Positions 1 through 7,477 of a DNA stretch of 10,284 nt are shown here, piece after piece. The stretch spans positions 1 through 10,284 of the forward strand of contig JADGJC010000617.1 of the NCBI GenBank assembly GCA_027596075.1, given 5' to 3'. A model generated the notes under the pieces. That model was not told where the DNA came from, made no database searches, and saw only the letters and a program-made list of their open reading frames with translations. The position numbers and the translations under genes are program-made. Positions within the stretch are counted from its first letter, which is position 1. Every line of letters starts with the position of its first letter. The DNA comes from Rhizophlyctis rosea (Eukaryota > Chytridiomycota > Chytridiomycetes > Rhizophlyctidales > Rhizophlyctidaceae).

Positions 1-60
1 GAGACTTTTTCGAAAATGTAGCGCCGATGATTTTGCTGATGGTTGTGTATCCACATGAAG
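1..60 (+). other. 3' end of an intron of the subtilase gene
   Basis: The subtilase frame contains three stops here (19-21, 28-30, 37-39), while strong family similarity begins straight after the AG at 59-60. A branch-point-like TGCTGAT sits at 34-40, about 20 nt before that AG. I read this as the tail of an intron whose donor is outside the window. An in-frame ATG at 55 exists, but starting there would give a protein without signal peptide or propeptide, which is unlike the family. Confidence 0.65.
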
Positions 61-1330
61 GCAATACGTCGCATCCCGAACCGGAACCTCTCCCTTTCTT
101 CCACCTACCGCTACCCGCCGACGGCCGGCGCGAATGTTACCGTTTATGTTCTCGATAGTGGCATCAATGCCTTCTCGTCAGAGTTCGACGACCGCGTCAC
201 AAAGGGTCCTAATTACGTCGAGCAGGAAACGGATGAAGACTTGAGAGGTCATGGGACGTTCGTGGCATCGCTTGTTGGTGGGAAGACGTTTGGAGTTGCG
301 AAAAGGGTTAATTTAGTCAGTGTAAAGGTGGGTTGTTTGAGGTTAGCAGTTGGTCATGGATTGAGGGAAAGTTGCAGTTCAGACATGTTGACACGAAACA
401 TCAGGTATTCAACCGTGACGGGACCGGAACGACTAGTGACTTGATCAGAGGTATCCAGTATGTCGTTGAGACGTTCAATCAGACCAAAGAGAATAGTATC
501 ATCAAGTGGGTGCTTTCTGGATTGCGATGCAGACTGCGGGCTGGCCTGTTCAATTGTTTACAAGTGATCGATGAACTGATAGATTGATGTTCTCTTTCGC
601 AGCATTTCTGGCACGCAAGCGTTTAGCCGCTTGGTCAACATGGTTGTGAATGGCGCAGTGTCTTTTGGTATTCCGGTCACTGTAAGTACAATGATGTGCA
701 GAATGACATTTGAGTATAATCCGTCATCACAATCTTGATGGTAAACTTCATCACGGCTTCATTCCAAAAGGTCGCAGCCGGCAACGAAGCAAGCGACGCC
801 TGCGAGTACTCTCCTCCCTCCGCCGCACTAGCCCTAACCATAGGCGCAACGACCGAAACCGACCAAGTAGCCTCCTTCTCCAACACCGGTCCCTGCATCG
901 ACTTTTTCGCTCCTGGCGAGAACGTCACAGCCCTTTGGGGAAATGGCACGGTCCAAACCAAGAGCGGCACATCGTTCTCAGCTCCCATAGCTGCGGGCGC
1001 GCTGGCGTTGTTTTGGGGCGAGAATCTGGATTTGAACTCGAAGATGGTGCAGGATGAGTTGGGGAGGAATTTGACGGTGGGAGTTGTAAAGGGGATTGGG
1101 TTTTTTGATAAGGCGCCGAATTTGTTTGTTTGGACCACGCCTCCGGGGTGTGAGGTAAGTTTTGGGGGGTTTATTGCTTTGAGATTGTTATGGAACATGG
1201 GAATGTCTTGCTAAATCCCATGTCATGCGAATAGGATTGCTCTGATGAGCAGCAACCGCGGAATCAGTTGCATTCGCGGAATCCAATCACTTGCGACCCA
1301 AACTACCGCCGCAGGCGCGGTTCGGTGTAG
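61..1330 (+). CDS. Subtilisin-like serine protease, proteinase K-like (S8), 5'-partial
   Basis: Exons 61-327, 405-505, 603-681, 771-1154 and 1235-1330 join in frame to 308 residues ending at TAG. By family this cleaves peptide bonds with an Asp-His-Ser triad, and most fungal members are secreted or vacuolar. The triad is visible: Asp32 in VLDSG, His64 in RGHGTFVAS, Ser217 in SGTSFSAP. Asn154 in VAAGN is the expected oxyanion-hole residue. After Ser217 the usual GTSMAxPHVAG reads GTSFSAPIAAG, so the conserved but non-catalytic His is Ile. The last exon adds a short Cys-, Gln- and Arg-rich tail (31 aa) ending RRRRGSV; reading through the fourth intron would instead stop at 1214. The left boundary is a splice acceptor, not a start: the frame is closed by stops at 19, 28 and 37, so signal peptide and inhibitor propeptide exons lie outside the window. 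Family is certain; substrate and localisation are not visible. Confidence 0.92.
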
Positions 1331-1657
1331 TAGTCTTGGTCAAAGTATTCCTTTTCCCATGTAGGTATTTTGCGTTATCAATATTGTCCAGCCTTTGTAT
1401 TTAGGACTGCCATATATGCCATTCCGGGTTGAATGGTCAGATTTGCATGACGTTCTCAGCATTGGTTGGGTAGAATCTTACAGCGCTGCTATAAGTGATG
1501 CTACAAACATGGAATCAAAATGCACTGGGTGTTGAAACTGGCAAGGAACAACGTGACTGAGTTGATTCTTAACTTAGCCCCCTAAATCAAACCCCGACTA
1601 TGTATTCCTATATCTACATTCCATCTAATCGACGGCCGTAATCCAAGCTGGTGACAT
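1331..1657. other. Convergent intergenic region: subtilase and RPA43 3' ends
   Basis: These 327 nt lie between the stop codons of the subtilase (+) and RPA43 (-). I see no supportable ORF, RNA gene or repeat. It is AT-richer than the flanking exons and lacks a clean AATAAA on either strand. It presumably holds both 3' UTRs and poly(A) sites. Confidence 0.6.
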
Positions 1658-3124
1658 CTATGCAGCGTTTTTACCCTTTTTCTTCTTTCCCTCTCCTGCT
1701 GATGCTGTTGGTGTTGCAATCTCACCAGAATCCGCATCTTCATCCGCCTGCTTGGCCTTCTTTCCCTTCTTCTTTGGTGTCTTCTCAACCTCGCTCTTCG
1801 TCGCCCCTTCTTCCTTCACCGCAATACTCTCGCCATCCGCCCCACCCATGCTTTTTTTCTTTTTTGTCTTCTTCGTTTGTCCGTCCCCTTCTGCCGCCGC
1901 AGCATCCTCCCCGGATTTCTTAATCGGCACAGCACCAAGAACATTATCCCCTTCCTCATTCTCCTTAACTTTTCGCTTCTTCTTCTTCGGCTGTTCCGCT
2001 TCCGCCTCTACTATTGACTGGTCGCCATTCAGCAACTCATGCGCGTCAGCCCCAGAATGCAGTGTTCCTTCATCCGTGATGTCAGCTTCACTTTCGTTGT
2101 GTTTTCGTTTGGCCGAGTGTGAGGGAGAGGTGGGGGCAATAGGTTCAGGAATGGCATCATTTTCTGCATCGGCTTCGGCGTCGCCCATGACGACGTCCTC
2201 TTCGTATTCTTCGTGGATCATCAGGGAAGGAGGCGGGATAGAGGGGTTGAGGATGACGCCCGTGTTATGTGGGTCCAACAGGAGCGAGCCGGAAATGGTC
2301 AACATATCGTTTGCTTTGATCAGCCTAAATTGTACCCAGTGGGCGATGAGCACTGACCCTTCTATGAGGTTTATAACAAACACTTACTCGGCAACCGTAA
2401 ATCGAATCACAGACTCCGGCCCCACAAACGTTTCCGGATCCCCATCTCTTGCTGGCCGCTTCCAACAGTTTTCATCGTCGTCCCATTGAAACTCATTCTT
2501 GCGGATCTGATCAGCGGGTATGGAGGCATTGAAGACGCCGTGCACGAGGAGACCGATATGATCTGGGGAGACTTTATTGACTACGCCGACTATAGGAAAT
2601 CAAGAATTGGTGTCATTCACGGCTGTTAAAGGTAATTCACCTAAGACAACGCTTCATACCAAGATTTGACTTCTCCTTAGGAGCGAATAGAGTCAATGTT
2701 ACAGTGATGTGGAAATGGAAGAAAGGGCTATCATAGATGATGCGAGCTGCAGATTCTACTGGGCGGATATCGGAATAGGAGAGAACTACACCGTCGACTT
2801 CGGGTACATATCTATGCGACACCGTTCAGTTAGCGCGAACAGCCGGTGGCTGGTACAAATAAGCTCCCCGACAACGACTGCCCACCTCATCAAAAACCGG
2901 TTCAAATACTCTTCTGCACCTTTTTGTTCGCTCCCGACAAAGACAGGAGCAAGGTTGAGCAACAACTTGGTTCTGAGAATTCTGAAGGAAGACTGTAGCT
3001 GCTCGGACGCGGCAAGCCGAATGTTGGCGGGTGTAGCTGAGGTTGCCTTTTTCTTCTTCGAGGCTGCCGAAGGAGTGTTGCTCGTCTTCTCCACCTTTAT
3101 CTGTTTTGTTTTATCTTTTGCCAT
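1658..3124 (-). CDS. RPA43: DNA-directed RNA polymerase I subunit RPA43
   Basis: Exons on the minus strand are 3124-2886, 2811-2660, 2589-2388 and 2324-1658, giving 419 aa with introns of 74, 70 and 63 nt. RPA43 is the Pol I counterpart of RPB7/RPC25; with RPA14 it forms the stalk that binds the initiation factor Rrn3 in the nucleolus. The Rpb7-N-like part (about 35-130) carries LNRFLMRYVPEVDGVVLSY, the classic family signature, then IIYDSPFFHFHITV. The S1/OB-like part (131-215) includes SPDHIGLLVHGVFNASI and ends near ISGSLLLDP. Residues 220-419 form a low-complexity tail: an acidic patch (EEYEEDVVMGDAEAD), then Lys clusters, including PKKKKRKV at 310-317, a likely nuclear import signal. The start has G at -3 and +4. 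The family's usual length in animals and budding yeast is about 325-340, so the tail is long. The third intron was placed by homology, joining VAE to LIKAND; it is the least certain join. Confidence 0.9.
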
Positions 3125-3250
3125 TTCGCCGATATGGGGGTTTGGGGTTATAGTATGTGTATAAGTGACGATGATGGGTAAGTAATTGGGAGAGTGTTGA
3201 ACTGTGTTGGTGAAGGCTGCAGTGAAAATAGCACCTCACCGGGCATGAAA

Positions 3251-3285
3251 TTGCACACATTGCACACATGTCACAGTGCACACAC
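3251..3285. repeat. Short CA-rich tandem repeat
   Basis: TTGCACACA occurs twice in tandem (3251-3268), followed after 8 nt by a third TGCACACAC copy (3277-3285). It lies in the RPA43/deacetylase promoter interval. Its function is unknown; it may be a simple-sequence slippage product or clustered binding sites. Confidence 0.7.
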
Positions 3286-3344
3286 CCCCTCCTGCGCCAC
3301 AAAAAAGATTGGCTTATGTAACAGCAATGACACATCATGATTCA

Positions 3345-3404
3345 TCCCTCCACTCCCTCCACTCCCTCCATGCATGATGCAACCCATGCATGATGATGCA
3401 ACCC
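3345..3404. repeat. Two adjacent short direct-repeat blocks
   Basis: The 9-mer TCCCTCCAC is repeated 2.9 times at 3345-3370. It runs straight into a second repeat: ATGCATGATGCAACCC (3370-3385), then the same unit with an extra ATG (3386-3404). Both blocks are in the divergent promoter interval, 150-210 nt upstream of the deacetylase start. Such arrays are prone to copy-number change. No function can be read from the sequence. Confidence 0.8.
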
Positions 3405-3555
3405 ACTGCCTTCGCCTCCTTCGCCTTCCCCACCTCCCCCACCATTCCCCACTATTCCCAAGAACACGATCTGAGAGACTTCCCAACAACCTTTGATATT
3501 GCCCCAGTGCTTGGCCTTACACAACGTGCTCTTGACTCTGTATACGTCAGCCAAA

Positions 3556-5449
3556 ATGCTCACCGTTCACTCAGAAAAGCATAACGAGCACAAGTATGCT
3601 ACCACTGGCTGTCTTCGTGGGCCATCCGCCAAAGGGATGGGTTGCTGTCAGTGGACTGACTCAAACTCTCCTCTCAATCGTCTCCTCACGTTCTTCAACT
3701 CAGTCCACCATACGAGTTTCAACTTGGCAAGCTCATTCCCTTCCAAGAAAGCCCCTCACGGGTCGATACTATTCTACAAGAACTTCGTGCCCGCAAGTTA
3801 GGCAACGTTGTGCCCCCAATTGACCACGGCTTGGAGCCCATCTCCAAAATCCATACAAAAGAGTATATCGAGTATTTGCAAGGAGCTTATGAAAAGGTCT
3901 GGTAAATTCGGATTGGCCGTCCGTTCGACACCACCGTGTGATCTGGTCGTTGAACTTCCTCTCCTGCATATGGTCCTTCCTTTCCAATAGTGGGTAGAGG
4001 TGGGTGGAAATCCGGATGGTGTGTTCCCAGACGTCTTAGCGGTCCGAGACTTCGCCAACAATCGGTGCGTGATATGCTGTAATGGCATACAGGGCAGTCA
4101 CGTCAGGCTGATATCGCTTGACCCTTTCCAGCCGGAAAGATCATCACACAAAAGATGTTGAGGGTGATTTCCCATACCAGCGAGATGGAGGACCAATGGG
4201 CCGACCGGGTTACTTGTGAGTGCTCATGACCAGCGCACCCTCACTTTGATGTCCTTGTTCATTGGCATTTCAGTTGTTTCGATATGTGCGGCATAATTGC
4301 CAAAGGTATCCTGATCATTGGAGGTGGCCTTGCCCATGCATTGCGCCAACTAGCCGAACTCCCTTCCAAGGAACCTACACTGCTGCATATGATGCGGTCC
4401 AAGTAGCACTCACCGCAGCCGACTCCTTGCTGGAAACCTCAGACAATGCTGTCTTTGCACTCTGCAGGCCTCCTGGTATGTTGCCGCACTCCCCGCTGTT
4501 CCAGAAGAGATCGGAACATAACTTCCATTCCAACAAGGCCATCACGCACACCAAGACCTTTGCGGTATTTCCCTCAATTCCATCTGACGTTCATGCAATA
4601 TGGGAAATACCTAGAGCTGATCATTTCCAAAAGGCGGATATTGTTTCTTCAATTCTGCTGCCGTGGCAACTCAGTACTTGATTGACCACTTCAACAAACG
4701 CATTGCAATCTTAGACATTGGTGCGAGCACTTGTGACCGCAATCGTGGTGGGCCTAACTTGACTCTGACTCTAGATTGATGCAGACTACCATCACGGCAA
4801 TGGAACGCAAGAGATCTTTTACGAGGTACAGGCAGCGTTCTTCTCTTCTGTTCTACCATGCAGCCTGTCTGAAACTACAGGTCAATTCCAAGAATGCCAA
4901 CCCACTATATGTGTCCCTGCACGGAGCACTGGATTACCCTTATTACTGGGGCGCAGAGGAGGAAGTCGGCTCTGGAGAAGGCAAAAGATACAATGTGAAC
5001 ATCCCTCTGAAAATGGGGACAGTTGATGAGGTTTGTGCATCAATGAGCGTTAAACAGTAGCATCCAGCTCAGCGAGTTTATCTGGCTATGTGTTTATCTG
5101 ACTACATGTAGGACTACATTCAAGCACTGGAACGTGCAGTAAACAATCACATTTGCCCGTATGATCCGGATGTGCTTGTCGTATCTTTAGGGGTTGATAC
5201 ATTCAAGGTGATGGCACTGGAACATGTTGGGAAGTCGACGTTTCTGAAGCTAAACAACCGTGACAGGACGACCCTATCGGTGGCTTCTTCCTCACGTCTA
5301 ATTGTTATACATTCATGGGGCAGGTGATCGCTAAGGTCAACAAACCTACGTTGTTTGTCATGGAGGGCGGATATGCAATCAAGGATATCGGTATCAACGT
5401 TACGAATGTTTTATGTGGCTTTGAGAGCAAAGCACAGCACGGAAAATAG
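3556..5449 (+). CDS. Acetylpolyamine amidohydrolase-like deacetylase (HDAC superfamily)
   Basis: Twelve exons (3556-3593, 3704-3896, 3991-4064, 4132-4215, 4274-4305, 4371-4475, 4538-4564, 4634-4720, 4785-4825, 4881-5030, 5112-5207, 5267-5449) give an intact 369-aa protein. The family removes acetyl groups from N-acetylpolyamines or related small amides using a single Zn2+. Visible catalytic residues: His177-His178 in RPPGHHA; Zn ligands Asp214 and His216 in DIDYHHGNGT, and Asp306 in SLGVDTF; transition-state Tyr345 in VMEGGY. The N terminus aligns without gaps to bacterial acetylpolyamine amidohydrolase, including Glu17, a substrate-tunnel residue there. This favours small-molecule over histone substrates. 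Length (369) is close to the bacterial enzymes (about 340). The start has A at -3 and only a 38-nt first exon. Introns are 55-110 nt; several donors are weak. It shares a promoter interval with RPA43. No targeting signal is obvious, so a cytosolic or nuclear site is inferred. Confidence 0.93.
4538..4564 (+). other. 27-nt microexon encoding the catalytic His pair
   Basis: Exon 7 of the deacetylase has a phase-1 boundary on each side and is flanked by introns 4476-4537 and 4565-4633. It encodes HHAHQDLC plus two split Gly codons. It is required to continue RPPG into GHHA and then GGYCFF, the invariant order in this superfamily, so the assignment is firm although the exon is tiny. Confidence 0.88.
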
Positions 5450-5583
5450 GAAGAAGAGTTTTTAGTCATATGTAGGTCCAGTGACGGTGGACGGTACGGT
5501 ACCTCTTCGCCACGTCTACTATTAAGTCATTGAATATATACAGATGCAGTGAAAAGCGTTAAATACAGTAGAGCTGGTGATTA
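5450..5583. terminator. Compact convergent 3' ends of deacetylase and EBP1-like gene
   Basis: Only 134 nt separate the two facing stop codons (TAG ending 5449, TAA starting at 5586 on the minus strand). Both polyadenylation sites must lie here or the transcripts overlap. No consensus AATAAA is visible. An AT-rich stretch with TATATA is at about 5535-5540. Confidence 0.45.
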
Positions 5584-7154
5584 TTACATATCCATCTGAG
5601 CGGGTTGTGCCGTCGTCTGAACAAAATAGATGTTAGAAAAGCCAACTACGCACATTCAGAATTTCCAGAGTCCTACCTCGTTGCTGATAAGTGCTTTTGT
5701 CTTATGACTTCTAACCTGAGTGTTGAGCAAGCCCGCCAATCCTGATGCCTCCACCGAATAATCCGAATGTACATATGGAAGCGGAACAGCGTCCCCTCCG
5801 CTGGTCACCGTCATCCTCATTGGCCCAGTCGGCAACAACAGCACCGTGAACCCAAAATGCGCGACCGCCGACCCCGGTTGATCAGCCATAATCACTCTAG
5901 GAGTTAGCACACCGTGATTCAAGCATTCCTGCAAGCCCAGACGATTGCGGGGTTCTGATTCGATAGCGGCACGCAGAGGGAAGGGGAAGACGCCGAATTT
6001 GTTGGATACTTCGGAGAGGAGGGCGCGGGAGGTTTTGAGTTTTAGTGGGTAGGTGGTGTTGACGTCGCGTTGGTAGACAGAGGGGCGGACGTCATAGTCT
6101 CGGATGTGGCCCGAGCCGGTGGAAACGAAAATGTTGATGGAGTAGGCTTCGTTGTCGCCGAATGTGAATGGTTCGGTTGGGTTTTCTGTGTCGATTGTGT
6201 TTGGGAGTTCCTGCACAGCGAGTGACCCGTCAGTTGCGAACAGAATGACCGCCAGATCTTCAACTGATGTGACATACGTTTCCTCCCTCCAAAAGGTATC
6301 GCTTGATCAAAAATGATGATGTCCCTTCCACTGGTTTGCAATTGAATGCCGCTGTGACTCTCGAGATTGCGTCGATTACTTCAGAGCTCTATTCACTGGT
6401 ATGATTAGTGCAACTGTATTATGAGCAGTTAACAGGACTGGGACTCACCGAATTGCCCGCACGAACTAAGCGGAGAGCAACCTCTGCCGCATAGTATGCA
6501 GCGCAGACGGCATCAGCAGACGGTCCGGTGATGGGTTGCTGCGGGTTGGGGTTGATGATGGTGGTGTGCGCAAGCGTGGCAATGTATCCGTCAATATGCG
6601 CGCCCATTTCACTGAGACCGATGAAAATGTCAGAATCACTTGCTTGCACAACTACTATGCGTCAGCATGCAGCAAAATTCCCGGATTCTTACATCTTGAC
6701 AACATCCCCTGCCGCCAAAACTGTGGGATCATCCTCGCCAGCAGAATAGTTCCTGACCACATTGTTCACACTCAAGCACGTGGGACGGGCAATCCCGCGT
6801 TCAGTGTTGCCCTTTTTGAACACACTTGCTGCCTATTAAAACAATTTAGCTAATGGGCGGATATGTGCGAGTTGCTGTGCTACTAACGGTCTTCATGATA
6901 TAGTCGTCCCCAAGTTTGCACAGGTCTACAATACGTCGCCCTGCTTGCACCTGCTCCACAACTCTCCTCATGGCCTCTGAAAAGTCGGTTATAAACGTTA
7001 GCAAATGTATCCCGTGGTGTACCACTCCTCACAGCTTCAACCCACCATTTGCAATATCCGCTGCAATATGGTACTTGTTGACGACGTTCGAGTCTGACAA
7101 CAGGTTGTCAGCGTCGAACTTCTCGTTCTGGTATACTTCCATAGCCGTGGACAT
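5584..7154 (-). CDS. PA2G4: EBP1/PA2G4-type M24 metallopeptidase-fold protein
   Basis: Minus-strand exons 7154-7046, 6976-6888, 6832-6693, 6611-6449, 6388-6278, 6210-5677 and 5616-5584 encode 392 aa; human EBP1 is 394. The family keeps the methionine-aminopeptidase pita-bread fold without peptidase activity, and binds ribosomes at the exit tunnel and nucleolar RNP. Matching landmarks: NVVNKYHIAADIAN (23-36), RGIARPTCLSVNN (78-90), GAHIDGYIATLAHT (116-129), the FNCKPVEG loop in exon 5, KLKTSRALLSEV and FTVLLLPTGPMRM in exon 6. The first metal Asp of active M24 enzymes is Glu114 and the second is replaced in GYIATLAHT, so it should be catalytically dead, as in EBP1. The lysine-rich C-terminal tail of the animal protein is absent; the last exon gives only TTAQPAQMDM. 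Retaining the last intron would give an alternative end, VGLWKF. The start has A at -3. It shares a divergent promoter with the SDR gene. Confidence 0.94.
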
Positions 7155-7477
7155 TGTGACTGATAGGTCCTTGTACTAAGGCGGGAATGGAGGTGACAAG
7201 GCTAAAAATAGCCCAACCTGAAATCAAGCTTGTCAAAAGGAACCAGCTCAATTTTTTTGAGAGGGACAGCACATGTGGCTGGCAGAGGGATATGACTGTG
7301 CCACTCTTGTAAACACTGCGCCGCCATTCTTCGTCAGCAATGGCCTACAGACCGATCTCACCGGTGCAGTGGCCTCCCTAAAAATACACCCTCTTCTCCC
7401 CATCTCCCCACATTCCATCTCTGCTGGGTTGTCAAGCAAATCTTCACATTGTATTGAGCTGTCCAACTTCACGCGGA
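7155..7477. promoter_or_regulatory. Divergent promoter of EBP1-like (-) and SDR (+) genes
   Basis: These 323 nt separate the start codons. A CTAAAAATAG element at 7202-7211, symmetrical on both strands, fits the MEF2/Rlm1-type MADS-box consensus CTA(A/T)4TAG; it is 48 nt upstream of the EBP1-like ATG. A T-run flanked by CTCAA/TTGAG lies at 7247-7261. I see no TATA or CCAAT box. ORFs crossing this stretch are not conserved as far as I can tell and overlap the SDR start in another frame. Confidence 0.55.

Larger units (their letters stand above)
3125..3555. promoter_or_regulatory. Divergent promoter region of RPA43 (-) and deacetylase (+)
   Basis: This 431-nt interval separates the two start codons and should hold both promoters and 5' UTRs. 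Inverse CCAAT (ATTGG on +) occurs at 3185-3189, 61 nt upstream of the RPA43 ATG, and again at 3308-3312. The half nearer the deacetylase is pyrimidine-rich (about 3405-3460), a common feature just upstream of fungal transcription starts. No TATA box is evident. Short repeats are listed separately. The small ORFs that cross this interval are low-complexity and match nothing I know. Confidence 0.6.

Noticed and set aside
677..1198. 173-aa minus-strand ORF
   Set aside because: It is antisense to subtilase exons 3-5, whose translation matches the catalytic domain precisely; the antisense product has no recognisable motif.
1424..1456. PKKKKRKV in RPA43, resembling a viral nuclear import signal
   Set aside because: Short basic import signals of this form are common in cellular nuclear proteins; nothing else here is viral.
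2325..2383. Start of the RPA43 last exon at the ATG at 2383
   Set aside because: That ATG lies inside intron 3. The conserved protein runs from exon 3 (VAE) into LIKAND at 2324.
1752..2489. 245-aa plus-strand ORF rich in Phe and Ser
   Set aside because: It is the mirror of the Lys/Glu-rich tail of RPA43 and crosses an intron; low complexity explains its openness.
3165..3180. Possible PAC-like element (GACGATGATG) upstream of RPA43
   Set aside because: It differs from the GCGATGAG consensus at key positions, so I would not claim a ribosome-biogenesis regulon site.
3271..3563. Gly-rich minus-strand ORFs (72-73 aa)
   Set aside because: They are translations of the TCCCTCCAC repeat and the pyrimidine tract, with no conserved features.
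3576..4088. Deacetylase as a frameshifted pseudogene, suggested by stops between fragments
   Set aside because: Every apparent break coincides with a GT...AG intron of correct phase; all 12 exons join to an open 369-aa frame.
5280..5323. 44-nt intron near the end of the deacetylase
   Set aside because: It is too short for this gene set and destroys the conserved DPIGGFFLTS-MGQ block that splicing 5208-5266 restores.
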